A stretch of 64,000 bases of DNA from Phytophthora colocasiae (GCA_018806915.1 JAGKQI010000073.1:434001-498000), one strand, 5' to 3'; numbered from the stretch's first letter, positions 43,541 through 54,280 are shown. Numbers and translations: made by a program. The notes: generated from the sequence alone by a model not told the origin.

Positions 43541-45646
43541 TTACTTGCTATTATCTAACTGTGCATTTGGAAGCTCTAGCTGATCCAAGTATGTTACGCT
43601 TTTGTTCTTCTTTAGCCGAGTATGCACCGACGATTCCCCTGCTGCCACATCGCACACAGCATCCAATGCTGAGCGGACCGTGAGTGAGCTGGACGTGAGT
43701 GCATCTCTGTAGTGGAAAGCAGTGAAGCAGGTAACGTGGAAGCCTCGATGACACCCAGTACAGCCAAAGCGGGCTTTTTTCGCGAAACCTCGAAGCGAAC
43801 AAAGATAACATGTAAGTCTTCCCCCTGAATGTTTCGTTGAGTTCGGAGTAATTGCGTGGACGCTATCATCAGCGCCCACGACCTCTGCAATAGGTGAATT
43901 TGGGACAAGTTTGCGGTGGCGTTCTTTATCCAGTCGAGCACGTTGCACTGCCGTCATTTTTTCTGCTACTCGTTGCTTGAAATCGCGCAAAGTGACTCGC
44001 GTGGCTTCGGTCCCCGCAACCTTTTTGAACAGCATAAATGCATTGATAAGCGCAAGATCCAGAGCCCAGGTCAAGATACTCATGGAGAGTCTCTTCTCCT
44101 TGCGACGTATTGGATTCGTACTCCTGAGCTGGTCGACTCTGTCGACGCCGTTCATAAAGAGATTGTAGGCGACAATCATGGCTGGAACCTGGAAGGTTTG
44201 GCGGTGCATTACTCTGTCTGCTGTCCAGCGTTGCAATGGTGCAAGGTTCCGACAGAGTGAAACTGCTTCAGGAGAACTTCCATGAAGTACACGCTGCGTC
44301 ATTGTGCCAGCCAAATCGTTTGTATAAAAGACCACAACACGTTTGTCCCGGAATACAATATAGCCCGCATTCTTGGCTATAGTCATGGACGGTGTGTACT
44401 CAGTCTGCAGGTGTAGTGGTAGCTTCTTCTGGGCTTTCTTGTGCTGATCTTGTTGCTTCTCCCACCCAGGAGGAACGTCTACCGCAGCTACGAGCTCCCA
44501 GCTTCCGCGATCGGCAGCGTCAACGCGTGCTTTGGAAGCTTCTAATGCTTCAGCATTCCACTTTCCTTGAAGCGGAATTCGGACAGTACCAAGAAGCCGC
44601 ATTTCACCGTCGGTGAACACCAAGAGTGTCTTTGCGAGAGAGTGCCTAGTGTAGAAGTTATCACAGACCAGTAACCGGTGACCGTTCGGTGCTGGATACT
44701 GCTTAGTCAGGTGCCCACACATTGCGATCCACAGCGCGCTTGGATCTTTACGCTTCATTGGAATGTCGACCCGATCGAGCGTCCTGAATAATGGTGTCCG
44801 TAGAGCAGGGAAGGTATCGGCATAGCGCTCAGCTGCTGAAGTTCTTGTGCGGTTGCCTGATCCGTTGTCCCATATTGAGTAGGCGTACAAACTTTCCCAC
44901 CCAACTGCCGCGTAAAAGCGCACGCCATACTTGTCGGGCTTTGACGGCAAGTACGTCTTCGCTGCGGATCGCGCTTTAGTCCTCACAGTATTCTCATCTA
45001 GACTGATCGCTCCCACTGGGACTGCGATGGTGGCAAACTTCTCCTGGATCTGGGACAGCAGACGTCTGCTGTGCCACAACGGATCCAGCTCACGGCGCTC
45101 AACGGGGACGCTGCCAGGTGCATGAACCTGGAATCGGGCTCGTATAGTTTCAAACCGATTTCTAGACATAGTTGTTGCAAAATCCGATTGTCCCATGAAT
45201 AGCTTCTTTGACCAGAGATCTTTGATCGCCGTAACAGGATTGAAGCTCATAGCGATCTCTAAGCCGATGTAGGCATCAATCTCGTACTCGGTAGCCTCTT
45301 GTCGCCCCTTCTCCTTCAGCACCTCGTTGGTCCAAGACTGCAAGGATGTTCTGAATTCGCGGGTGAAGAAAAGCGAAAAGAGACCAAGCTCACCGCGCTC
45401 ATTGTAAGCCGCTGCGACCTCTCTGCCGCGGATAATGTGGAGGCCGCTCGACTTGATAAGGTTGTCGACGTATTCATTGCCTGTTAGCCGCTGGGTTAGC
45501 GGAGACGTGGCTGCTGACTGCGCGGTCTCGCTCGCTAAATCTGCGATTCTATCTTCCTCTTCACCTTGTTCTTCCTCCGTGTCCGAAGCCTCGAACTCCC
45601 AGTCAGCGTCGTCATCAACTTGGTTCAGCAGGTCGGCGATTTCCAT
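43541..45646 (-). CDS. piggyBac transposase
   Basis: 701 residues from the ATG at 45646 (MEIADLLNQVDDDADWEFE); an upstream in-frame ATG at 45787 would place the N-terminus inside subterminal repeats. An acidic N-terminus precedes the DDE_Tnp_1_7 domain: GAISLDENTVRTKAR, RLLVCDNFYTRHSLAKTL (second Asp) and NGVDRVDQLRS (third Asp). The C-terminus has the cysteine-rich finger typical of the family (CYLCSLRGFAKKARFGCTGC and HRGFHVTCF). No stop or frameshift was found. It would excise and insert the element at TTAA without footprints. Confidence 0.95.
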   Translation of the reverse strand: MEIADLLNQVDDDADWEFEASDTEEEQGEEEDRIADLASETAQSAATSPLTQRLTGNEYVDNLIKSSGLHIIRGREVAAAYNERGELGLFSLFFTREFRTSLQSWTNEVLKEKGRQEATEYEIDAYIGLEIAMSFNPVTAIKDLWSKKLFMGQSDFATTMSRNRFETIRARFQVHAPGSVPVERRELDPLWHSRRLLSQIQEKFATIAVPVGAISLDENTVRTKARSAAKTYLPSKPDKYGVRFYAAVGWESLYAYSIWDNGSGNRTRTSAAERYADTFPALRTPLFRTLDRVDIPMKRKDPSALWIAMCGHLTKQYPAPNGHRLLVCDNFYTRHSLAKTLLVFTDGEMRLLGTVRIPLQGKWNAEALEASKARVDAADRGSWELVAAVDVPPGWEKQQDQHKKAQKKLPLHLQTEYTPSMTIAKNAGYIVFRDKRVVVFYTNDLAGTMTQRVLHGSSPEAVSLCRNLAPLQRWTADRVMHRQTFQVPAMIVAYNLFMNGVDRVDQLRSTNPIRRKEKRLSMSILTWALDLALINAFMLFKKVAGTEATRVTLRDFKQRVAEKMTAVQRARLDKERHRKLVPNSPIAEVVGADDSVHAITPNSTKHSGGRLTCYLCSLRGFAKKARFGCTGCHRGFHVTCFTAFHYRDALTSSSLTVRSALDAVCDVAAGESSVHTRLKKNKSVTYLDQLELPNAQLDNSK

Positions 45647-46612
45647 GGTTGTTGATCTGATGCTGGTCCTGGAAGATTGCAAGTGTGAGGAAAGAAATCT
45701 GACGATAAGGAGCTGTTTGCTATTGTGGCCTTCACGGTACGGCAAATGGTAGAGGACCGCTGCGGTCCTATTGCCACTATGTGGCATAGTCAGAACCAGG
45801 AAGTACAGACTTTTAGCCTATCAAAATGCAACAAGCCGGCTGTTAGAGGACCGCTGCGGTCCTCTATGACAAGCCGTAATATCTGGTAGTGAAAGGGTTA
45901 AGAATATTGTAGATAGTGCGCTCAGCAGGAGGGCGTGGTAAGTCAAACGCCCGCATTGCGAAATCGCGCAGTGCGCTCAGGTCACGTGGCTTCTCTCGTG
46001 CAATCTTGCACAGTGTAGCCTTCTGGTCCAGTGTGAGGCGCACGTACACTTTCTTCTTGGTGGATGGCATGTTGATAATTGATGAATGAGGCTTATCAGC
46101 ACTAGCACAGCGATACACTGCAACAAATAATGTTCATTCTCAGCCTTTCGTTTACCATCGTAATGGAGCAACTTGCACTTGTCTAATGCTTCCCACATTC
46201 CCCCTAGATTACATCTATCTCAGTGCATTGGCGAGTCTGTCTCGGCAAATCGCATCTGCATCTGCACGTCGTCATCAAGTGACACATTTGCAAATTAGGC
46301 GGGGAAACCTGTACAAAGACCAAGAGTACCTGAGATATGAAGACTGACTGCATAAAGGACGCTAAAGACGACAAGAAGAAGAGAGATGCCAGAAAGATAT
46401 GAGTTATGAGAATGATAAAACGATAAATAGAGTTCAATTTGCCGTGTAGCCCAGAAGTCGTTGTATTTCTGTTTGCAAGCCGCGTCAAGGTATTGCCGTG
46501 TGATCTCTCGCCTTTCCAATCCCCTTAGGCGAAGATCAGCTAACGCAGAGACCTGAGAGGACCCGCCTATTCCATATCCTAGTTGTCTCTAGCGGTAGCC
46601 CATTTCATATTG

Positions 46613-46848
46613 CTGGTTTGGATAAACACGCCAGCGACGGCTGCAGCTTCGTCATCCGCCTCGTCATCATTCAGCTCGGTTTGAATAAGCGCAAGCAGCG
46701 ACTGAACGTGCTCTCTCCAACTCATTGCTTTCGTTGCTGGAAGTGTAAGCGCGACTGCTCAGTTTGCAGATTGATTTGGCCAATCTCGAGTGCGTGAGAT
46801 CGCGCTAAAATTTGTTTCGACGCATCACGAGGTAGTGAAAATAAAAAA
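46613..46848 (-). other. Flank with a possible 5' coding fragment
   Basis: Minus-strand ATG at 46725 (MSWREHVQSLLALIQTELND) opens a frame that runs to the repeat GCTTCGTC at 46646-46653. The same 8-mer lies at 41352-41359. See the entry at 41177-41351. Confidence 0.35.
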
Positions 46849-46929
46849 CGACAGCTGTGAGGTTTGAACTCACGCGGGTTACCCCAATGGATTTCAAGTC
46901 CATCGCCTTAACCACTCGGCCAAGCTGTC
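46849..46929 (-). tRNA. tRNA-Ser(UGA)
   Basis: Reverse strand folds as a class II tRNA. The acceptor GACAGCT pairs with AGCTGTC, the D-arm has GGCCGAGTGG (box A), and the anticodon loop CTTGAAA gives anticodon TGA. A long variable arm follows, and the T-arm has GAGTTCAAACCTC (box B). G73 and a TTTTTT run downstream (Pol III terminator) complete it. There is no intron and no encoded CCA. Serine identity follows from the anticodon and the long variable arm. Confidence 0.96.
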
Positions 46930-47539
46930 ATTGTGACAATCGTACCCCAAAATTTAATTCTTTATCATTTTAATTGAATAAAGCAATTGAAGAAACAAGC
47001 GACTGGGTCTACGGCAAGCAAACAAAATATCTGGCCATCTTCCTTCCTTTTTTTCCTTAGACTGTTTTTGACTTGAAGTGCAAGAAAAAGAAGCAATGGG
47101 CATTGGAATGAAAAGAGCTGCTACGGGCGGTATATTTCGCCCATTCTGAAACGGACTTGAGTAGAAAGTCGCTCAGACCAGCACTGTTTTGTTTTACTTT
47201 CCAATTTATACCCAAATCGCTGTTTCCTTCTCGCCTCTCACAGTCAGATCGACCCTCGTCGGAGTCAATTGGTAGAAGCAAACCACCGGCAACCTCAAGT
47301 TTAAAGTTTAAACATCTACATAAAAATAATGCACACCACTTTTGGGCCGTTCTTAACCGGGATCACGATCCCAAAGTCGGTCTGTGATTGGTCGATGTAA
47401 TGTAAACTTTCGCGACTACATGATACACGCGACCCTTCAGGTGTCGCCTTTTGTCCAAAATCGCAGCACAGCCTCAAGGCAGCGTACATCACACACGAAA
47501 CGTTTTTTTTTAACTGTCTTTATTTGGTCTGAATGGTGC
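46930..47539. other. Gene-free flank
   Basis: 5' flank of the tRNA gene. The sequence is AT-rich, with short frames lacking domain features. Nothing else recognised. Confidence 0.5.
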
Positions 47540-47743
47540 TACAGATATCGCTGAGAAACTGGCGGATCGTCAACTTTTCAACTGCGAGAGTGTATGATTT
47601 CCGTACAGAAAACTGATTTTCAGAGGTGCCATGTGTATGTACATCAAATTAGAAATCCCCCTCTTTAAAATGGTAAGTTACTCTTATCGCTTTGGACGAT
47701 GTATTTGATGATTGCATCCGCCAGTTTCTCAGCGGTATCTGTA
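47540..47743. repeat. Foldback repeat with 28-bp arms
   Basis: TACAGATATCGCTGAGAAAC and following bases at 47540-47567 are complementary to 47716-47743 with one mismatch, around a 148-bp spacer. It lies directly before the (TTAC)n array and resembles a MITE or foldback element; ends not defined. Confidence 0.7.
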
Positions 47744-47795
47744 TACTGTCTCAGAATGGACACCTTCAACTACATGGGACAAATTTGCAAATATG

Positions 47796-48139
<344 letters not shown>

Positions 48140-48361
48140 CCGAAAATGCTGCACGAAAGTGCTTTTCCTAATTTGATTCGCTGAAACTCGCTACCAGTGC
48201 GTTTAATTGGCAGAAATGAATAGCGCGCACCCTGTGCATTTCAATGGTGTGCGCAGCTCAACGTGAGCCGCAAAATTGACCGCGAAACAGCCAATTTTGT
48301 GGCGATCTGGGGTCATATCTGCTGGTGCGAGAGATGCACATTAAATATTTCGCCCACCATC

Positions 48362-48640
48362 GTCTCCCATGCCCGCTTCAGGATAAAGGAACTGAGCGAA
48401 GAGGACCGCCGCCGCGTGGTTCCGCTGTCTTGAGTCTCAAGAGCAGCTGCTAACTCGAAATTTCGACGACTCATTGCAGTTGTTAATGCAGCGTACTGGG
48501 AGCTTCCGCCAGCTACTATAAACGCTGCGTTCCTGAGTTTGCAGACGACAATGAATCAGTGCATCGAGGAGAAAGGTGGGAACGACTTCAAACCTGTTCA
48601 CATGGGAAAAGCTCACCTGGAGAAGGAGGGATACGTCATA
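48362..48640 (+). pseudogene. IS630/Tc1-mariner transposase remnant
   Basis: A short N-terminal-like piece (RIKELSEEDRRRVV, near 48375-48415) is followed in another frame by a C-terminal piece containing AAYWELPPATINAAFLSLQT and GGNDFKPVHMGKAHLEKEG, typical of the end of oomycete IS630-like DDE proteins. The catalytic middle is missing. It abuts the truncated copia body near 48633-48640. Confidence 0.65.
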
Positions 48641-49495
48641 TTGGCGGATCTTTAGACCTTTGTGGCAGCACACAGACAGAAACACTCAAATCGTATTGGT
48701 GCTTGCAACAGGAGAATACGTGTGAAAGTAGTCAATCCCATGCGTTTGAAGGTATCCGAGTGCTACTAGTCGTGCAATCTCCCCCTTTTCGTTGTACTTG
48801 TATGCAAACACCCACTTCGAGCCAATTACTTTCACTCCGCGTGGTCTCACGATCAAGTCCCAAGTGTGATTCCTGATGTGCGACCGGATCTCACTTCGAA
48901 TAGCTTCCTTCCAGTACTTCGCCTCCGGAGAAGCCATCGCTTCAGCATACTTTGAGGTACTTCAGCAGCAGAAAGAGCGATTTCGTATTCATCAAGTCGG
49001 GGACGCTTGCTTTCAGGTTCTCTTGTGCCGTCATCATCGTCTACCGACGAACTTGAGCGAGGTTCACTGTTGACTAATGGCGGTTCATCTCCACTGGATG
49101 GAGCACTATCCGCAGCTACATTTTCTAGTAGTCGTGGACGATCTCGTTGTGAGGCACTCGTACGACGAGCGACTCCGGAGAAAACCATGCGATTTTCAGA
49201 CTCACCATGAGGTACAATAGCTCGAGACTGGTCAGGTCCATCAAGATGCGTTCTTGCACACCATGAGCGATAATCAGATTGCTTGCACTTGGTAGTCGGG
49301 TCGAGCGAGTTAGAGTGGTGTCTACAACCAACGGGCGTGTGCTTTGCTGAGTTCTTGACTGAACCAGCTCGTTGTGATGGAAGTTTAAACCTTGCAGTTC
49401 TTGTGAGTTCGTTCGCCCCCCTTCCATCACAGCGCGTTCATCACTGACGGCACGAGCGCCGTAGGTTCACCTTCTTCGTCGACTTCCATGTCGTC
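48633..49495 (-). pseudogene. Copia RT start and linker
   Basis: A Ser/Asp-rich linker precedes the RT start: YWKEAIRSEIRSHIRNHTWD, GSKWVFAYKYNEKGEIAR and YFHTYSPVAS. A TGA stop follows TNTI, and the frame resumes as VFLSVCCHKGLKIRQYDV before the truncation. The catalytic YVDD motif is absent. Confidence 0.85.
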
Positions 49496-49502
49496 TGCAG
49501 CG

Positions 49503-50591
49503 TTAGATTCCGCGACTTCCTACCACATCATCTTCGTCACCTTCAGCGTGCGCTCTTCCACTACACGGTTCCGACAAGTCATCAAATTCAAACACAATCC
49601 GCTGGTCTGTTGACTCGGTCAGGTTTCCTCCTTCAAAATTCACATACAAGGATGGCGGGCGCTCGTCTAATTTTATCGTTCGTGTCGTCACTAGGCGTTC
49701 ATCTTCATAGTCCCAGACGCGATATGTCTTGCTCCCTTCAGCATATCCGAGAAAGATGCATCGGTGCGCCTTAGCATCAAGCTTCTTGCGCTTTACCTTC
49801 TCCACGAAAACAAATCCACGCGACCCGAAAACACGCAAATACTCCAACGACGGCTTGACACCGCTGAGAACTTCGATCGGGCTAGAGTTAGGTCGAACAG
49901 TGTTCGGGATGCGATTCACGATGTGTGCAGCAGTCATCAGAGCTTCTCCCCACCACTGCTTGTCTACTTGCATGTGGTACAGCATCGAGCGTGCCATCTC
50001 GGTAAGAGTGCGATTCATACGCTCTGCTAACCCGTTCTGTTGCGGCGAGTACGGAGCACTGGTCTGATGTACCTGTCTGCAAAACTCGTTGAACCTGTTA
50101 CTGGTATACTCGCCCCCATTATCACTGCGAATGCACTTGACACGCTGCTGGTACTGCGTCTTCACCAATGCTGTAAACTCCACGAATCGCTGAAAGACGA
50201 GATTCTTCGACGCGATGAGATACACTTGAACAAACCGAGAATAGTCATCGATGAACGTGACGATGTACTGCGCTCCTCCCTTTGACTTGGGTTTCAACGG
50301 ACCCATGACGTCACTGTGCACAATCTCAAATGGAGCACTAGACTTGATCACACTGCCAGACTTGTGCGAGAACGAGCTGGACGACATCTTACCCTTCGCA
50401 CACCCTTCACAAATTACAGCGCCGTTGCTATCGCTGATCTTTAAGTCATCATTCGCCGCACTAATCACCTTGAGTTTCTGGTCAGATACATGACTCAGGC
50501 GTGCATGCCAGACATCGCCACCGTGCTTGTATGAATCGACCACGTGATTCGCTTCTTCTCCCAGAGCACGTCCTACTTCTAACGCAAACAA
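49503..50591 (-). pseudogene. Copia integrase (GAG-pre-integrase plus core)
   Basis: The pre-integrase finger VWHARLSHVSDQKLKVI...CEGCAKGKM is followed by the rve core: VHSDVMGPLKPKSKGG (Asp), IRSDNGGEYTSNRFNEF (Asp) and PQQNGLAERMNRTLTEMA (Glu). Then comes the usual HRCIFLGYAEGSKTYRV segment. The frame of this block is open for 362 codons, but upstream and downstream modules are broken. Confidence 0.93.
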
Positions 50592-51951
50592 CTTGCCAAC
50601 GCGTGGAATACTTGCAACAGTGCGACCATCAAACGAGAAAGTATCGCCTTGTCAACCTGGAAATGCACATTAACGCCCCTAGCTGTTAGAGCAGGTATAG
50701 ACATAAGCTTACGGTCCAGCCTCGGCACAAACAACACATCCGTGAGCGTCACTTTCACTCCATCTTCGAGGAGAAGATTCACGGATCCCGCACCGTCTTG
50801 GTCACGATGCTGCCGTCGGCCTCCTCCGAGCGGAACACCTCCGTCTTCACCGACTCGCCAGGCGCAGCACCAGCTTCCTCGGTCGCGGAGACCGCCACCG
50901 AGACGGCCGCGACAACGTCGAGCAGACCCCGGCTGCTTTCAGACGTTGCCCATTCGCCACAGTGATATCAATCGGCGCGGTTAACTCTCGAAAATCATCA
51001 AAGTCCACTTGATCCCCAGACTTGCACCGCTGTCCAGAATCCACACCATCTTGTCAGTCATTGTTGCACTCGTAGCAGAAAATACATACTCGTCACTGGC
51101 ATCTTCTTTCAAGTGTGGGCGTCAGCTTTCTTGTGCCCACGTTGCTTGCACTCAAAGCAAGTCCCGTTAAAGTCACTTTTCCCATTTCCGTTCCAGCGTC
51201 GACTGCTTCCTCCACGACCACCTCCACGACTGTATCCACCGCGACGTCCATTTCCTCTCCCGTGGCCACGACTTCCTTGCCCATGCACCGAGGCTCTAAA
51301 TGCTTGTTCCTTGGCGTCTCGCTTCTGGATTACTTCAGCTTCACGACGTAGCATCTCCTTCGTGTCGAGTAGCGTTACATACTCTTGCGCCTCAATGATA
51401 CGAACCATCGTATCGTACTCCTGCGGCAAGCTACCTAGCAGGATGACAACCTTCTCGTCGTCCGTCAGTTTCTCGCCCACAGCTGCAAGTCGCGAACACA
51501 GATCATCAAAGCGTACGATGTGAGCCATCAAATCTTCACCAGGCCCCAGTGTAAACTCGTGCAGTTGCTTTCTCAGTTGAACGCGGTTGTGGGGCGACTG
51601 CTTTACGAAGAATGCCTTCAACGTCTCCCAGGCTTCCAGTGCCGTACTTGACTCTCGAATCATCGACTAGTATGTCGGACTTAGCATCTTAGCCACCACA
51701 GCCAAAGCCTTCATGGCGGCGACTTTCCATTCCTCGGTCTCCCGGCGTGATACATCTTCTGGCTTCATGGCGGCGACAATGTGCGCTTGCAGTCCCTTCC
51801 TCGCTAATGCCATGATACGGGTATTGAACTCCCAGAGGAAATAATTCTCATCGGTGAGAATTTCGTTTTGGTTGGTTGCGTATTTGGGATCATAACCACT
51901 AACAAATGGAAGGGCTCTTACTCTTTGTAGTGCAGAATGAAAAATGATCAT
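50592..51951 (-). pseudogene. Copia gag and protease region
   Basis: The gag starts around 51951 (NENYFLWEFNTRIMALARKG-like segment), continues in a second frame from 51663 (WETLKAFFVKQSPHNRVQL, LGSLPQEYDTMVRIIEAQEY) and ends with a zinc knuckle CFECKQRGHKKADAH. The protease motif WILDSGAS lies near 51045, followed by a deletion and frame change, and LTDVLFVPRLDRKLMSI near 50720. Stop and frame changes occur at about 51664, 51090, 51010 and 50600. Confidence 0.85.
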
Positions 51952-52470
51952 TGTAAGAAAGCGTTCAGAGCATGACGTCCTATCCTAGCAGCGAAGCACC
52001 GTTCTAGAACTCTGGAAACTTCGACACTAACACTCTTACATTGCGAGATGCCTTGTATTGTCTGCGACATAGCAGATTAACGGCAAATCCTCAACACACA
52101 TTTCCTGACGTATGCAAAAAAGGTACACTGGTACCGTACCCACTTGTGGGTACGGTACCAGTTTGCCTCACCTGGCCTACGCTTCCAGCTAGCAATTTCA
52201 GAGTCTAGCCAGTGTAAAAAGGCTACGCGTAAACGTAAATCCATACCATACCATACAAAAAAATGGCTGAGCAATAGAAAATCTACAGATGATGGCAAAA
52301 AGTACAAGAATGAACTAGTGGCGTTGGTTACAGTTCTAGCTCTCTACGGTCGTTTAATTGCATACGAGGACTTTACAGTCGTGTTTCTATACAATTTAGA
52401 CAACAACGAAAAAAGTGGTAATACACATCATACAGAAATTGGCTGCAGCTGGGTACTGATACCCGGTATG
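51952..52470. other. Spacer between copia body and LTR copy 2
   Basis: No gene supported. Contains the long perfect palindrome at 52127-52162 and an open frame of 109 codons (52144-52473) that starts inside the palindrome and has no recognised domain. Confidence 0.5.
52127..52162. repeat. Perfect 17-bp palindrome with 2-nt loop
   Basis: ACTGGTACCGTACCCAC at 52127-52143 is followed by TT and its exact complement to 52162. Such a near-perfect cruciform-forming sequence may be the centre or the joined ends of a foldback element. Confidence 0.75.
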
Positions 52471-54280
52471 TGACACGTTGCTAATTACGATTTTTCGAGT
52501 GGATATGGACGTTACGCTGTGATGTGATTGGATATACGCTGGATTATGGGAGAAAGGGAGATGTGGGACGAGGCTATGTCCCGTGCGACAATATGATGGA
52601 TCTGTGGAAGAAAACTGCTGTATAAATATTAACCTTCACCTGTACTGCAAAGGCCAAGAGATCAGAAGTGTTCCTCGGAAAAGTGCACAAACTCCGAGAG
52701 ACAACAGCACTCAGTCTGATCGCCGGACTTTCCCCGACGATGAGTGCCTAAAGGTTGGCAGAAAGTCTCTCAGAAGAATGTATCTCTGAGAGACCTCATC
52801 CCGTTGCCGTCCTGTGTGACGATGATGGTTCAAGGAATACAATTTTACCCACAAGATACCAAGTATCGCGCACCGGACGTAGAGCTCCCCGCGCATATCC
52901 CAACTGGACTTCGTGCATTGTAGCATACGTGCTCCGCACCCTGAAAACGCTCATGGATTTCTGATATCACGCATGGAAACTCTGATATCACACCATGAAG
53001 TCTGACGTACATGAAGTCTGACGTACATGAGTCCGACGTGCATGAAGTCTGACGTACATGAAGTCCGACGTACATGAGTCTGACGAACATGATTCTGGTA
53101 ACACAAGTCTGATGTGTCCGGCTTATACAAGCAATATTCCAGACATCACCAGTTTCCGATGAACAGACTCCGACGTACAAGAATCCGATGATCAGACCCA
53201 AGTGTCACGACTCTGGTATTACGACTCTGATGTACATGATTCCGGAGTACATGGTTCCGATGAACATCTCCGACGCACATGATTCCAGACCCTGACGAAC
53301 AGGATACCAGACTCTGACACTCTGAAGTCCACCCCATACTGGAACCAAGTGTACCTAACACGACCTCACGCAATCAAGTGAAACGCAACCTGCTCACCCC
53401 TGTAATGACATCATTAAGTGTCGACTCAACAAGATCCGCTGTACCGACTACCATAGTGAACCCAAGTGAAGATTCCTGAGTTATACTGAGACCAAGTGTA
53501 TATGAGAATATGGAAGACAGAAGACAGAGAGATACGAGATAGATAACCAGAGTTCAATTTGCGTTATAACCCCAAGGTCGATTCTTCGGTTCTTTGGAAA
53601 GTGTAAGGCCACGACAAAGCTTTGAGTCGTGCGATCTCTCACCTATCAAGCCCCGTTAGGTGGAGATCAGCGTAACGTAGAGACCTGAGAGGACCCACCT
53701 ATTTCATTTACTAGTTGGGTCGTTTGTCTTGTCTCTAGCGGTAGCCCATTTCATATTGTACGTTTGGACAGGTTTTGGGAGCTAGACAGTCGCTCTCAAG
53801 ACGCTCGGTAGACTGTTATATAACTGATAGTGTATTGGTTTATTTTCCCTCTATATATTAGAGGGTGGTGCGCGAAAGTTACGGGAATACCAGACAGACC
53901 AGGTGTCTGGTGAACATTTCCCTAGTTGACCTGGAGAACTAGCCCACTGCTCAAGGGCCAGGAAAGAATAAGAGCAGCTACATATTTGTATATCGGAACT
54001 CTATATTGCGGTTATCTCGGAAGTCTAATTACTGGACTTCCCATTGTATTAATTTCTCTTTTGCCTTCAGAAATCTCCGGCGTACACAAGTGTTCACCGG
54101 AAACGTTCGACTCTCAAGCGCTCCTGTGAGGACCAGAAGGACATCCGACGGTCTACGCAAGAAACCCTCACTCTCACACACACTCTCACGACCCCGGCGA
54201 GGGTCTCATTACCAAGACAACGAACCTACGAGGACAGCACAAGGTAACACACGCCCACCTTGCTGTGCGACTCTGGTATC
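52471..54280 (+). mobile_element. Copia-like LTR copy 2 with leader
   Basis: 52471 to about 53755 matches copy 1. The end of the LTR is uncertain; a TGGTATCA string near 54273 resembles the initiator-tRNA primer site used by many copia elements, which would put the LTR end close to 54270. No coding region of the element follows on the plus strand, so it is a solo or truncated copy. The hairpin at 52765-52794 is conserved with copy 1. Confidence 0.65.
52993..53095 (+). repeat. Tandem repeats in LTR copy 2
   Basis: About six units of ATGAAGTCTGACGTAC (15-16 bp), degenerating up to about 53310 into GAxTCxGAxGTACATGA-like units. Copy 1 lacks the expanded array. Confidence 0.75.

Larger units (their letters stand above)
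43130..45897 (-). mobile_element. piggyBac-family transposon
   Basis: 2768 bp, flanked by TTAA at 43126-43129 and 45898-45901. Terminal inverted repeats begin CCCTTTTACTACCAG (left) and CCCTTTCACTACCAG (right, reversed), one mismatch. Subterminal palindromes AGGACCGCTGCGGTCCT occur near 43157, 45752 and 45846. The transposase is an open frame, so the element may be recently active. Confidence 0.95.
42094..46070 (-). pseudogene. Tigger/pogo transposase, split by piggyBac
   Basis: Start MPSTKKKVYVRLTLDQKAT at 46070; coding to 45902 and again from 43129 to 42094. An N-terminal helix-turn-helix is followed by a CENP-B-type segment (KGWAYRFRKRHGIRCVRK) and the DDE_1 catalytic motifs: DTYNMDETSFF, HILLLVDNVSSH and LPKNTTSVLQPLDQGVI. 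Reading through one TTAA joins YNIL to KAQDK in frame. A TAG stop near 42487 and a frameshift near 42660-42690 show that it had also decayed, either before or after the insertion. Confidence 0.88.
42007..46311 (-). mobile_element. Tigger/pogo-type DNA transposon
   Basis: Terminal inverted repeats of 24 bp, perfect by eye, beginning CAGGTTTCCCCGCC, with TA duplications at 42005-42006 and 46312-46313. CAG ends and a TA target are typical of the pogo/Tigger branch of Tc1-mariner. The transposase is on the minus strand and is interrupted by a piggyBac insertion. Confidence 0.92.
41361..46612 (+). mobile_element. Copia-like LTR copy 1, split by a DNA transposon
   Basis: 41361-42004 and 46314-46612 together align colinearly with 52471 to about 53755. 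Landmarks shared with copy 2 are GATTTTCGAG near the start, CCCCGACGATGAG, a 10-bp hairpin (41631-41660) and GTCTCTAGCGGTAGCCCATT near the end. The exact ends are uncertain. A G19 homopolymer is at 41765-41783. The open frame at 41418-41801 is not supported as a gene. Confidence 0.75.
48633..51951 (-). mobile_element. Truncated copia retrotransposon body
   Basis: Minus-strand order is gag, protease, integrase, reverse transcriptase, as in Ty1/copia. The RT is cut after IRQYDV at about 48640, so most of the RT and RNase H is gone. No LTR could be assigned at either end. Frameshifts and stops in every module mark it as dead. Confidence 0.88.

Noticed and set aside
52077..52307. 76-codon minus-strand frame over the palindrome
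   Set aside because: Reads through the inverted repeat; no homology features.
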